This document shows, piece by piece, positions 1 through 7,816 of a DNA stretch of 64,000 nucleotides. The notes below the pieces were generated by a model, which saw nothing but the letters and a program-made list of their open reading frames with translations, was not told where the DNA came from and did no database searches. Source of the stretch: Nitrosomonas sp. Nm34 (lineage in GTDB: Bacteria; Pseudomonadota; Gammaproteobacteria; Burkholderiales; Nitrosomonadaceae); NCBI RefSeq assembly GCF_900113925.1, contig NZ_FORD01000005.1, positions 62,001 to 126,000 of the forward strand, read 5' to 3'. Every line of letters starts with the position of its first letter. The stretch's first letter is position 1. Both the position numbers and the translations under genes were made by a program.

Positions 1-1
1 T

Positions 2-340
2 TCTAACTTGCACAATTTGGCAAGCATCTCCTCGATTGGGATCCGTGAACTTGAATCTAACCTGATCAAGCAGGAAGAAATCATAAGCATGTTTGAGGAA
101 AAGATGGTGGCAGGGTCAGACATTAATCATGTCGAGGCGCCAGCTGCTATTCAATCAATCAATCATAGCGAGAGTGTGGCATCAGACCGTGAAGAATTCT
201 TTAATGAGCTGAGGGAAATTATTGTGGAATCTAAAACTGAATCGAGCGGCACGCCAGAAATTGACTACGCAGAGCAGGCTTATAATTTGTTGCTGCGGGT
301 TACTCTTGGCGGTACCAGGATAAGGACTACTGACAAATGA
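2..340 (+). CDS. Phage hypothetical protein, 5' end outside window
   Basis: The reading frame is open to the left edge, so the true start is probably upstream of the window; a TTG at 8 is only a fallback. The visible 110 or so residues are hydrophilic and rich in Glu, Ser and Ile, with no membrane segment and no motif I recognise. It ends in an ATGA overlap with the next phage tail gene, so the two are translated as a unit. Position beside tail genes suggests a small virion or tail-assembly protein, but this is inferred from context only. Confidence 0.55.
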   Translation, partial: SNLHNLASISSIGIRELESNLIKQEEIISMFEEKMVAGSDINHVEAPAAIQSINHSESVASDREEFFNELREIIVESKTESSGTPEIDYAEQAYNLLLRVTLGGTRIRTTDK

Positions 341-1257
341 ACGTAGTTATTCCCATTACAGTTCGAGCCGCGCAGCTGACAAGCAGCTCTATCCCTTATC
401 CAGATACCGGCGAGGCTGCTTACAATGCGGGTACCGCTTATGCATTAGGTGACACGGTAGCTTACACGATTGATGGCCTGATCCATAAATTCAAAAGTAA
501 GCAGGAGAGCAACACTGGACATACACCAGAAGCTTACCCCAATGAGAATTCATGGTGGCTAGACTTGGGCGCGGCTAACCGATTCAATATGTTCCAGCTG
601 GAGCGCAACACGCAAAGCGAAGGCGCAAGCCCATTGGTAGTTCAAATTACCCCTGGGCAAAGATTCGGTGCAATTGGCCTGGGGAATATCGAGGCTGATA
701 GCGTCCGGCTCCAGGTATATAACGGTGCATCATTGATCTATGATCAGACAAGGGACCTGATAGACAGGACGGTACTATCTTGGTATGACTATTTCTATCA
801 GCCATTCCGCCAGATTAAGAACACGCTATTCACTGACCTTCCCATACTGACCACGGCAAAAGCAAAGCTGACCTTCACCAGATCGAGCGGGAATGTGAAA
901 GTTGGATTCGTGGTGATGGGCGTTCCATTTAACCTGGGGAAAACCGAAAACAAAGTAAAAGCTGAGGCTTTGAATTTCTCTGAGATCGAGCGTGACGAAT
1001 TTGCAGAAGCCAAGCTTACACCACGGCGTGACATTCCAAAAACCACGCAAACTGTTCTGATCGAGAGAGAAAAACTCAACCAGGTAAGAGGAACATTAAG
1101 TGAACTAAATGCAAAGGTGGCCTTGTGGCATGCATTGAGTGACCCACTGCTGAGCTACTTTGATGCCACTTTCATCATTGGTGTATACAAGCGGCGTGAC
1201 ATTGATATCAGTCCTAAAAGCCACGCTTATCTCAACTTAGAATTGGAGCAAATTTAA
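337..1257 (+). CDS. Phage tail protein with carbohydrate-binding-like N-terminus
   Basis: A 306-residue protein. Residues about 28-75 read like a small chitin-binding type module (AYNAGTAYALGDTVAY, then a Trp-Trp pair), a module often found in phage tail or receptor-binding proteins. The rest is a beta-rich tail-like region with no catalytic motif. Its start overlaps the stop of the previous gene (ATGA), and the next gene begins 1 base after its stop. Likely role: distal tail or host-recognition component of the prophage. The family was recognised by sequence style only; an alternative is a baseplate protein. Confidence 0.65.
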   Translation: MNVVIPITVRAAQLTSSSIPYPDTGEAAYNAGTAYALGDTVAYTIDGLIHKFKSKQESNTGHTPEAYPNENSWWLDLGAANRFNMFQLERNTQSEGASPLVVQITPGQRFGAIGLGNIEADSVRLQVYNGASLIYDQTRDLIDRTVLSWYDYFYQPFRQIKNTLFTDLPILTTAKAKLTFTRSSGNVKVGFVVMGVPFNLGKTENKVKAEALNFSEIERDEFAEAKLTPRRDIPKTTQTVLIEREKLNQVRGTLSELNAKVALWHALSDPLLSYFDATFIIGVYKRRDIDISPKSHAYLNLELEQI

Positions 1258-1258
1258 C

Positions 1259-2098
1259 ATGGCAATCACACCATTGCCCACTCCGCCAGCAAGTACGGAC
1301 AGGGCAAATTTTGATGCAAGGGCTGACGCATTCATGCTGGCATTGCAAACATTTGCAAATGAATGCAATGCTGCGGCTGAGGCTTTTAATTTCAATAGCA
1401 CGAATGGGACCAGTGCAAGCAGTGTGGCAATCGGGACCGGAGCAAAGTCTTTCACGACCCAAGCTGGGAAATCCTATGTGGTAGGAATGACCCTTCGCCT
1501 GGCGAATACAGCTGACGCATCTAAATGGATGCAGGGTGAAGTGACTAGCTACAACTCAACTACCGGCGCATTGGGCATGAATATCACCCACATTAACGGC
1601 TCAGGGACGCTGGCTGCTTGGACAATCAGCCAGGCCTCGCCAATCATCTTGCCATTCCCGGGTACCGATAAAGTAACGGTGCATACAGGCAACGGCTATG
1701 CATCGACAGATAATAAAATACTCCGGTTCGCTACCATTCTGGAAAACTTGGGAGCATCAATCACCTATGCAGACAGCCTGGCCAACGGCGGCCGGTTCAC
1801 TATTAATACAAGCGGAATCTATCATGTGAATTTATCCCATGAATTCAGCGCGTCGCTAGGTTCTTTCGGGGTGTCTAAGAATTGCACGACTCTGACTACC
1901 GCATTCACTTCGATAGCAGAAGCACAGAAGCTAATTTATGCAGGCGGTAATAATTCGTCAGGTGGAACGGATGCACCTACAGGCAACGGATACACCGGCT
2001 ACCTTGCTGCCGGCACGGTTCTAAGAGCGCACAGCGATGGTTCCGCTATGGCTGGAGCGGCAGGTAGAGCGAGAATGATTGTGGAGAGATTGTTTTAA
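1259..2098 (+). CDS. Phage tail fibre-like protein
   Basis: A 279-residue protein. The first 40 residues (PLPTPPASTDRANFDARADAF, then an Ala- and Asn-rich helix) match a leader common at the N-terminus of phage tail fibre-type proteins. The middle is a Gly/Ser/Thr-rich beta region, and the C-terminal part (about 130-279) resembles a jelly-roll head such as C1q or TNF-like tips. A GGAG ribosome site precedes the ATG. It is the last structural gene before the lysis genes, fitting a receptor-binding fibre. The exact fold of the tip is a guess. Confidence 0.6.
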   Translation: MAITPLPTPPASTDRANFDARADAFMLALQTFANECNAAAEAFNFNSTNGTSASSVAIGTGAKSFTTQAGKSYVVGMTLRLANTADASKWMQGEVTSYNSTTGALGMNITHINGSGTLAAWTISQASPIILPFPGTDKVTVHTGNGYASTDNKILRFATILENLGASITYADSLANGGRFTINTSGIYHVNLSHEFSASLGSFGVSKNCTTLTTAFTSIAEAQKLIYAGGNNSSGGTDAPTGNGYTGYLAAGTVLRAHSDGSAMAGAAGRARMIVERLF

Positions 2099-2184
2099 AA
2101 CTACATCATATGCACGAGCCCTGTTCCAGCAGAGCCCGTGTTCAATTCAATTTGGAGTTCATCCAGTGGTCATTTTATCATTTT

Positions 2185-2210
2185 TGTCTCTAATTTGAGA
2201 CATTTTTATA
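2185..2210 (+). terminator. Hairpin after phage tail genes
   Basis: TGTCTC and GAGACA are separated by six bases and followed by a T-rich stretch. It lies between the tail genes and the lysis genes and looks like a weak rho-independent terminator. Confidence 0.45.
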
Positions 2211-2250
2211 GAGGTGAATCATGGGTATAGAACGGACTGGAGCATGAATC

Positions 2251-2478
2251 GTGGCGAGAGAGAAGATACCGGATGAATGCCCAATGAATCCTGAGAGCGT
2301 GCGGGATATGACTGCCACATTGAAGAATATCGATCAGCGTTTGCAAAGCATAGAAAGAATGATGTTTGCCGGGAGGGTTGCTCTGTACGTTGTAATGGGT
2401 TGCGCGTCCGTAGGCTGGTGGTTTTTTCAGAACGTGGATTACATCAAGCACGGAATCAGCAACTGGCTGAGAAATTGA
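2251..2478 (+). CDS. Small phage membrane protein
   Basis: A 75-residue product. The first 40 residues are a charged helix (LKNIDQRLQSIERM), then one hydrophobic segment at about 44-64 and a short basic tail. The start is GTG, since the frame is closed just upstream; an ATG at 2284 is an alternative. Small coiled-coil plus single-membrane-segment proteins are common in phage lysis cassettes and can be holins or anti-holins. No family is certain. Confidence 0.5.
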   Translation: MAREKIPDECPMNPESVRDMTATLKNIDQRLQSIERMMFAGRVALYVVMGCASVGWWFFQNVDYIKHGISNWLRN

Positions 2479-2529
2479 CCGTTTTATTTGAGCTGCAAGC
2501 AATTATTTTTATTAAAACAAGGAAAAGGT

Positions 2530-2820
2530 ATGAATAAAAACTTAAAAGACATTCTGACGCATTCTGGTGTAGCGCTGGCGATGGTGATCATTTTGTTGTT
2601 ATTGCCACACTCAATTGCTGTGACTATTGCCGTAGTAGCGAGCTGGTACATGTGGGAACTTGGCCAGCGCGTTGCTATGGATCAGGAACGGCGAGGCGCT
2701 GAATGTATGCTGTATTGGTTCGACATCAGGAACTGGAGTAATCAGGCAAGGCTGGAATTTTTGGTGCCGTCAATTGTTGCAATTGTCGCGGTCAACATCT
2801 ACGTGATCATTACATTGTGA
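2530..2820 (+). CDS. Small phage membrane protein, holin-like
   Basis: A 96-residue product with two hydrophobic segments (about 10-40 and 75-96) separated by a polar loop with a WYMWELGQR motif. The ATG at 2530 is chosen over an upstream TTG because AAGGAAAAGG lies just before it. It sits directly before the endolysin gene, where holins are usually found. Assignment is by topology and position; no family was recognised. Confidence 0.5.
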   Translation: MNKNLKDILTHSGVALAMVIILLLLPHSIAVTIAVVASWYMWELGQRVAMDQERRGAECMLYWFDIRNWSNQARLEFLVPSIVAIVAVNIYVIITL

Positions 2821-2830
2821 GGCAGGGCAT

Positions 2831-3262
2831 ATGTGGAGTTATTACGAAATTGTAATGCTCGCGCTAACCATTTGGCGTGAGGCGAGGGGAGAAACACGTG
2901 AGGCAAAAATTGCTGTCGCTCATACCATCGTTAACCGGGTGAACAACCCGGGCTGGTGGGGCACTGACATCATTAGTGTGCTAACAAAAAAATGGCAGTA
3001 TTCAAGCATGACTGATCCCAATGATAGGCAACTTACCAATTGGCCTAAAACGGGCGACCCAGTATTTTCAGAATGTCTTGAGATAGCCAGATCGGTAGTC
3101 GATGGATCGCACAAATCATCCCTCAAAGGTATTGACTCATACTATGACGACTCCCTTAAAGGTAATGCCATTCCAAAGTGGGCGAAAGAAAATCCTGACC
3201 GGCTTGTCGGGAAAATCGGAAGGCTGAATTTTTATAATCTTGATAAAGACGTGGAGCGATAA
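2831..3262 (+). CDS. Phage endolysin, SleB-type cell wall hydrolase
   Basis: A 143-residue protein that reads as a Hydrolase_2 (SleB-like) domain over nearly its whole length. It starts with LTIWREARGE, holding the catalytic-type Glu of this family, followed by AVAHTIVNRVNNPGWWG and a QYSS motif. There is no signal peptide, so export would need a holin. It cleaves peptidoglycan during lysis. It lies between two small membrane proteins upstream and a three-helix holin 1 base downstream, a standard lysis cassette. Confidence 0.85.
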   Translation: MWSYYEIVMLALTIWREARGETREAKIAVAHTIVNRVNNPGWWGTDIISVLTKKWQYSSMTDPNDRQLTNWPKTGDPVFSECLEIARSVVDGSHKSSLKGIDSYYDDSLKGNAIPKWAKENPDRLVGKIGRLNFYNLDKDVER

Positions 3263-3263
3263 C

Positions 3264-3668
3264 ATGTGGCAATTATTATTCCCGGCGATAACGCCAATCA
3301 TTAATAAGGTTCTCGACCTGATTCCCAATGAGAATGAGCGTGCTCGGGCAAGAGAACAACTGGAAGGCGATCTGCAGAAAGCGATCAACCAAGCAGCTGC
3401 GGATCAACGTGAAATTAATAAAATTGAGGCGGCTAGTTCCTCTATTTTTGTTGCTGGCTGGCGTCCTGCTTTGGGTTGGTGCTGCGTGTTTGGATGCTTT
3501 TGGGCATTCATTGGTCAACCCTTCATGCTTTGGATCGTTCAAGCATTTGAGCTGCCATTTAAAACCCTGCCGGATATTCATACTGATTACCTGCTGGAAT
3601 TGGTATTGGCTATGCTAGGACTGAGCGGGGTCAGAATGGTAGAGAAGATTAAGGGTGTTGCTAAGTAA
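3264..3668 (+). CDS. Three-helix phage holin (GTA-holin type)
   Basis: A 134-residue protein. An amphipathic N-terminal part (IIPNENERARAREQLEGDL-like region) is followed by WRPALGWCCVFGCFWAFIG and two further hydrophobic segments, then GLSGVRMVEK near the end. This order matches the Phage_holin_3TM / GTA_holin family. An upstream TTG at 3240 would overlap the endolysin gene; the ATG at 3264 with GGAG in front is preferred. It forms membrane lesions for endolysin release. It is the last recognisable gene of the prophage. Confidence 0.8.
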   Translation: MWQLLFPAITPIINKVLDLIPNENERARAREQLEGDLQKAINQAAADQREINKIEAASSSIFVAGWRPALGWCCVFGCFWAFIGQPFMLWIVQAFELPFKTLPDIHTDYLLELVLAMLGLSGVRMVEKIKGVAK

Positions 3669-3958
3669 TTGATTGAGAGGTGCAGACGTAAGCTTGACCT
3701 ACTACAGCCTAAATAAAGGGGTGCGACATTTTGCCACATTGTTAATTTCTTAATTACAAAATACTATGCTGCCTGTCACTTAAATCATACTTTATATGCT
3801 AAATGCTTGCATAAAAGGAAAGTGGCATTTAAAAAATATTTAGCATTGAAGGTTTGATGAAACCCTCTTTTTTCCTGTTTAAGGAGGGTATTTATATAAA
3901 AACTAATGGCAAAAGTAGTAGTAAGCTAAATTAAAAAATTGAGATTGGAATCTAATAA
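3669..3958. other. AT-rich gap at prophage edge
   Basis: No credible gene. It holds a loose hairpin, ACCCTC at 3862-3867 with GAGGGT at 3884-3889 (16-base loop), and then an AT-rich stretch likely to include the promoter of the next gene. The gap may contain a prophage attachment site, but none can be identified from one end only. Confidence 0.4.
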
Positions 3959-4738
3959 ATGATGAATTCTACAAAGTTTAAATGTCGCGCTTTAGTTTTG
4001 ATGGCTGCTATTGGATTAGTTGGATTCGGGCAATTTGCGTTTGCACACACCCGATTAAAAACACCTGAAATACAGGAGAATGCAGCAAATCATGGCAGTA
4101 ATTATAATGACGTGGTGGTTTCGCATGGCTGCTTGAATCCATCCACGGGCAATTCTGATTCCAATGTACTCGGAACTGTAGTGGTGTTTCCAGACGGTAA
4201 GGATTCGAGCATAACGGTAGATGGTGCACCGCACAACGGCACATTGACTGATTTTGTTACGAATTGGGGCAATCCTGTCACTAAAATTCAGGACCGTAGT
4301 ATTTTTTCCCATGAAGATCATATAAAAGATTCTCTGGGCAATAAACTTGGTTTCTGGACAGGAGGTGGTAGTGGTTTAACGGGAGGGTTTAGAGGAGTGC
4401 TTCCATTCGTAACAGCGGGGGTTGTGATTAACCCGGCCTCTTGCGCAAAAAGCGTAACTTTTGTGGTTAGTATCGCTGACATTTGCCAAATTACTGATGA
4501 GGGTGGATTTGGAGAACAAACGGTTAATCTATGGACTCCGGCGGTCGGTTCAAAATACGACGGTCCCGGCCTGCACGGGTTTGATTCACCCGCTACATTG
4601 AAAGTTAATCGCAGCATTACTCCTTTACCTGAATCATGTGGTGCAGGAGTTGATGTTGTAGTTAAACCATCTGCCAATCAGTTAAATCGTGATATGCGGA
4701 TAATGTTCGATGGCAAACAGATATGGCCTGCTGAGTAA
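3959..4738 (+). CDS. Secreted YcnI-like (DUF1775) copper-binding candidate
   Basis: A 259-residue protein with a signal peptide (hydrophobic stretch about 10-28, cleavage probably at FAFA/HTR). Cleavage there would leave a His as residue 1 of the mature protein. The motif VVSHGCLNPSTG and a following beta strand VLGTVVVFPDGKD resemble the PHGC region of YcnI/DUF1775 proteins, which are periplasmic copper binders that use the N-terminal His. Two further Cys pairs could form disulfides. It is a lone gene ended by a strong hairpin. Copper binding is inferred from family resemblance; the match is partial. Confidence 0.6.
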   Translation: MMNSTKFKCRALVLMAAIGLVGFGQFAFAHTRLKTPEIQENAANHGSNYNDVVVSHGCLNPSTGNSDSNVLGTVVVFPDGKDSSITVDGAPHNGTLTDFVTNWGNPVTKIQDRSIFSHEDHIKDSLGNKLGFWTGGGSGLTGGFRGVLPFVTAGVVINPASCAKSVTFVVSIADICQITDEGGFGEQTVNLWTPAVGSKYDGPGLHGFDSPATLKVNRSITPLPESCGAGVDVVVKPSANQLNRDMRIMFDGKQIWPAE

Positions 4739-4757
4739 TTTAAAATCATGCTTGCAC

Positions 4758-4784
4758 GAACTAGTACAGAATTTGTACTAGTTC
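4758..4784. terminator. Bidirectional terminator hairpin
   Basis: A perfect 11-bp stem, GAACTAGTACA and its complement, around a 5-base loop. A T-run follows on the + side. It lies between convergent genes and probably ends both. Confidence 0.8.
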
Positions 4785-4793
4785 ATAATCTTT

Positions 4794-5192
4794 TTATGGT
4801 TTTATTGCAATAGATTCATAAACCCACACAATACAAAATACGGCTAAAGCACACCAAATTATAATTATTGTTATACCTGCGCTCCAACTTACGGGCTTTT
4901 TGTTTAATACCGTTTTTTTGGCTTTAATCCGATACTCATCTAGAATTGCAGAAGGAATTAATTTAATTGCAAAAGCGATGCCTAGCGGTACTAAGATAAG
5001 ATCATCTAGGTACCCAAGAATCGGAATAAAGTCAGGGATTAAATCAATAGGGCTTAAAGCATAAGCAATAATGCCAATCACCAGAAGCTTTGCATACCAA
5101 GGAGCTCTGGGATCACGCGCAGCAAGATAAAGAGCGTAAGTTTCGGTTTTTAAATGCTGTGCTCGCGCTTTTAACTCTGCAATCCGTATCAT
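4794..5192 (-). CDS. YkvA-family (DUF1232) membrane protein
   Basis: A 132-residue protein. The core YALSPIDLIPDFIPILGYLDD (split by membrane-associated helices) is the signature of the YkvA/DUF1232 family. It has a charged N-terminal helix (residues 1-28), the DUF1232 core at about 35-85, and a C-terminal hydrophobic segment at about 105-128. Function of the family is not established. It is a single gene convergent with the YcnI-like gene. Confidence 0.85.
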   Translation of the reverse strand: MIRIAELKARAQHLKTETYALYLAARDPRAPWYAKLLVIGIIAYALSPIDLIPDFIPILGYLDDLILVPLGIAFAIKLIPSAILDEYRIKAKKTVLNKKPVSWSAGITIIIIWCALAVFCIVWVYESIAIKP

Positions 5193-5242
5193 TTTTATAG
5201 ATTATAAGTTATTAATTGATGATCAATTTGCTATAAGAATGC

Positions 5243-5350
5243 TCAAACCCTCTTAGCAATATCCTCAACGATTTCCCGATAATAAATTTGCAACATCCTC
5301 ATATCACGGTGTCTTGATGTTCTGACAAGAGTTAGAATATCAATCTTCTG
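5243..5350 (-). pseudogene. Relic of a phage tyrosine recombinase (C-terminal tail)
   Basis: On the minus strand this stretch reads IDILTLVRTSRHRDMRMLQ, then IYYREIVEDIAKRV and a stop. TSRHRDMRMLQ-YY is the end of a phage-type integrase, holding the conserved RHRD-type box and the catalytic Tyr region. An in-frame stop lies just upstream, so only about 35 codons remain. It probably marks an old integration event close to the prophage end at 3668. Confidence 0.7.
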
Positions 5351-5369
5351 ATAATGACCTCAATGATTT

Positions 5370-5555
5370 ATGTCTACGTTTACAGCTTTCCGCTTGCTAG
5401 TAACATCTCTACTCATCGTCCATTTAGCAGGATGTGCTGTCTTAGCAGTCGCCGATGCCGCCGTCACTGTTGTTGCGACAACAGCTAAAGTGACTGCTAA
5501 AACGGTTGGCGCTATTGCTGACACTGTTATCCCGGATGGCGAGGAAGACAAGTAA
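5370..5555 (+). CDS. Small lipoprotein
   Basis: A 61-residue protein with a lipobox, LIVHLAGC, where Cys22 would be lipidated. After the Cys comes an Ala/Val/Thr-rich stretch (VADAAVTVVATTAKVTAKTVG) and a short acidic end. This matches a class of tiny Ala/Val/Thr-rich lipoproteins seen in proteobacteria. The minus-strand reading of the same DNA has no such logic. Function is unknown. Confidence 0.65.
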   Translation: MSTFTAFRLLVTSLLIVHLAGCAVLAVADAAVTVVATTAKVTAKTVGAIADTVIPDGEEDK

Positions 5556-5627
5556 GTTCCAGATAAATGAGCATCGTAACTGTGCCTATCAGCAAGCAAA
5601 GAGATAAAGGCAAAAGTCAGCTTCTCA

Positions 5628-5741
5628 TTAGATCTTCCATCTTCTCTTGTATTTATCTCTGGTTGATTTTAACGACCAAATCACAACTGCCATTCCAACC
5701 AAACTTACAAGTCCAGTCAATACAATAATTAGTGTGTCCAA
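5628..5741 (-). CDS. Putative 37-residue membrane protein
   Basis: A small frame with a TTG start preceded by GAAGGAAAG at normal spacing. The product has one hydrophobic segment (residues 4-24, LIIVLTGLVSLVG) followed by a very basic tail (KSTRDKYKRRWK), so it would be a typical N-out small membrane protein. It has no recognised family. It lies in the accessory flank of the prophage. Confidence 0.4.
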   Translation of the reverse strand: MDTLIIVLTGLVSLVGMAVVIWSLKSTRDKYKRRWKI

Positions 5742-5842
5742 TTTTTACTTTCCTTCTTGAGATAATATTTCTTGTGGATGTGCGGAAATCAATAAATTCA
5801 TGATCTAACTTGTTGATTGATATTGCGTTATGGGTGCGCGGT

Positions 5843-6169
5843 TTAACCGTCAGGATTGAATGAGTATTTCATATCAGGCCACCAAACTGGATTATCATCA
5901 ATAACCCATTGTCCGCAACCGTTATACCAGTAAACCTCCCTCCCAGTCCTGGCCCATTCGATGATCATTTCGGAGTGGGGGTGGGGTTGGCAGATCATAT
6001 ATTCCGCTACCTCATAAAAATTCACTAAATGAAAATCATGGTTTTCGCCATCATCATCAAATATGCTTGATAGTGTTCCATCCTTCCATTTAACAATCCA
6101 TCCATGCTTTGATTCTTTAATCTCACTAAGCTGCTCTTCACTTCCAGTGAATTTTTTCCAGGTTGACAT
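5843..6169 (-). CDS. Hypothetical protein, accessory
   Basis: A 108-residue acidic and Trp-rich protein (MSTWKKFTGSEEQ; NPVWWPDMKYSFNPDG). It has no signal peptide, no membrane segment and no recognised domain. It starts 12 bases after the stop of the XRE regulator gene, so both are probably in one transcript, like many phage or plasmid regulator-plus-partner pairs. It could be a small partner or antitoxin-type protein, but nothing in the sequence shows this. Confidence 0.55.
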   Translation of the reverse strand: MSTWKKFTGSEEQLSEIKESKHGWIVKWKDGTLSSIFDDDGENHDFHLVNFYEVAEYMICQPHPHSEMIIEWARTGREVYWYNGCGQWVIDDNPVWWPDMKYSFNPDG

Positions 6170-6181
6170 TAGTTGGGTTCC

Positions 6182-6445
6182 TTATCTTTTGAACAGCAAG
6201 CTATCTTTAAACGTATCATTTTTCTTTTTTGCCAATCTAAGCATGAGATCTATGTCGAGATTCAATCCTCGTAATAAAAAGAATTTATGGGTTTTAGTAA
6301 TGACTAGATCGTCTGCAGCAATCCTACCTGTTTCGATCCCAGACAAATAAGAAAGATTCTCCTTCATGTGAGTTGCCATGCTCATTAATGTTTCGCCTAT
6401 CTCAAGCCTGGATTCCCTAATTAATCTTCCGTATTCAGTAAGCAA
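6182..6445 (-). CDS. XRE-family helix-turn-helix regulator
   Basis: An 87-residue protein. Residues about 5-60 form a Cro/CI-type helix-turn-helix (LIRESRLEIGETLMSMATH, then LSYLSGIETGR as the recognition helix region). The start is TTG with a strong AGGAGGG site 5 bases upstream, which decides the start; no ATG lies in frame nearby. It heads a two-gene unit with the gene at 5843. It probably represses its own promoter in the 6446-6626 gap. It may be a remnant phage repressor. Confidence 0.75.
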   Translation of the reverse strand: MLTEYGRLIRESRLEIGETLMSMATHMKENLSYLSGIETGRIAADDLVITKTHKFFLLRGLNLDIDLMLRLAKKKNDTFKDSLLFKR

Positions 6446-6626
6446 TTAACCCTCCTGCTTTGCCTTAAATTATGACAATGACACTGACCAAAATGCTGAC
6501 CAAGCTATGTAAAAAATAGTCATATCCAGTCATAAAACGGTCATTCTCAATATTGTAACTTATTGATTTAATTGTATTATTATTTCTGAGCCGGACAGGC
6601 GAAACTTCCGGTCATTATTGCTGCGG

Positions 6627-7469
6627 TTAGCGCAATACAAGTGCACTAGGGTGATGGATCAATATTGAGTAGTGATCATTACGATGAGATACCCATCCAC
6701 GAATTTCCAGCGATTTATGAAGGTAAGTTTCCAGTACTGGAAATAAGGCGAGATTGTTATTATCGATTCTAATATCTACTTTATTATTTAAAATCAATTG
6801 ACTATACCGCTTATTTTTCTTCAATGACATGGGTGTTCCGAGGAAACGTTGCCAGCCACGTGATTTCTGCGATATTTGCGTAAGCGGCCGCGTTCGATAG
6901 TCAGGTAGCGACCAAATTCCTGATTTTTGTCTTTCAGCTCGTTGCTGCGCCCTGATCATTGCATCAGCATGTCTGAGATTTGGCGGCAGTAAATTGACTA
7001 CCGCCAACCCTTTTTCCACGAGCATAAGGTTAAGATGCTCTCCATTTGGCAGATAGAGATGAGCAAGCAAGCGATTATAATGATCGTGTTTTTGTTGGTC
7101 ATATTCCAGGTATACTTTCCGATTCTTTAATTTTTCCTGTAACCACTCTTTAGCAGCTATACTGCCAGCTTCTCCATCGCGATAACGGCTTTTGACTTCG
7201 GGTGCATTAATACCCAGCAATCTCACGCGTTCTCCCCCATTTAACACAACGGTATCGCCATCCAATACTTTAACTACCTGATGCCGGGTGCGATGTGGGA
7301 TTGGTGAGAGATTTAATGGTTTGGCATCAGGAGCGGGGATATCTGAATAGGTGATATTGCCCTGCGCATCTTGGGTACGATAGATGGTGTCAGCAGCACA
7401 ACCCGGTAAATGCAGGCCAATGAAAACAGTCAACAACCAGAATAATGATATTGTTATGATCGGTTTCAT
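6627..7469 (-). CDS. Secreted nuclease, DUF4124 plus SNase domain
   Basis: A 280-residue protein. A signal peptide or lipoprotein signal (LPGCAADTIYR around residue 24) is followed by a short DUF4124-like strand pair (YRTQDAQGNITYSD). The staphylococcal nuclease domain runs from about 62 to 190: VKVLDGDTVVLNGGERVRLLG, NAPEVKSRY, KKVYLEYD-type strand, YNRLLAHLYL and ERQKSGIW. Acidic Ca-binding and Arg catalytic positions are present. The last 90 residues are an extra region with no known domain. It likely acts as a periplasmic or surface DNase/RNase. It is divergent from the mla operon. Confidence 0.85.
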   Translation of the reverse strand: MKPIITISLFWLLTVFIGLHLPGCAADTIYRTQDAQGNITYSDIPAPDAKPLNLSPIPHRTRHQVVKVLDGDTVVLNGGERVRLLGINAPEVKSRYRDGEAGSIAAKEWLQEKLKNRKVYLEYDQQKHDHYNRLLAHLYLPNGEHLNLMLVEKGLAVVNLLPPNLRHADAMIRAQQRAERQKSGIWSLPDYRTRPLTQISQKSRGWQRFLGTPMSLKKNKRYSQLILNNKVDIRIDNNNLALFPVLETYLHKSLEIRGWVSHRNDHYSILIHHPSALVLR

Positions 7470-7816
7470 CTATTGCATGGCTTTACAATGAAGTTTAGAC
7501 AGTGCCTTTTATTGAGTACTGTATAATTCTATTATGAGCACCTTTAAAAATTCATATTTGCGAGCATCCGCTTCGCGGATTGGCTGCTTGTTCTGTCTCG
7601 TCACAATTTTAGAAATGGAATTACAGTCTTTACTGAAGTTTTAGTAATTTTTACATTTTGAACATATCATTGATTTTTTTTGTGAAAAACATAAAAATAG
7701 CATTGAGTTACCGACTCTTTATAAATAATTAGAAGATAAAATCATATCCATGAGCAATATGGATTAAAATCCAGCATTCTGCTTAAAATATATCAATCCA
7801 TAGTTAGTCGTAAGTA
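7470..7816. promoter_or_regulatory. Divergent promoter region, nuclease / mla
   Basis: A 347-base AT-rich gap without a gene. A small hairpin (ATCCGC 7566-7571 with GCGGAT 7575-7580) sits in the middle. Promoters for both the nuclease gene and the mla operon must lie here, but no boxes are clear enough to call. Confidence 0.4.

Noticed and set aside
3669..3958. Possible prophage attachment site
   Set aside because: Only one prophage end is in view, so no direct repeat can be compared.
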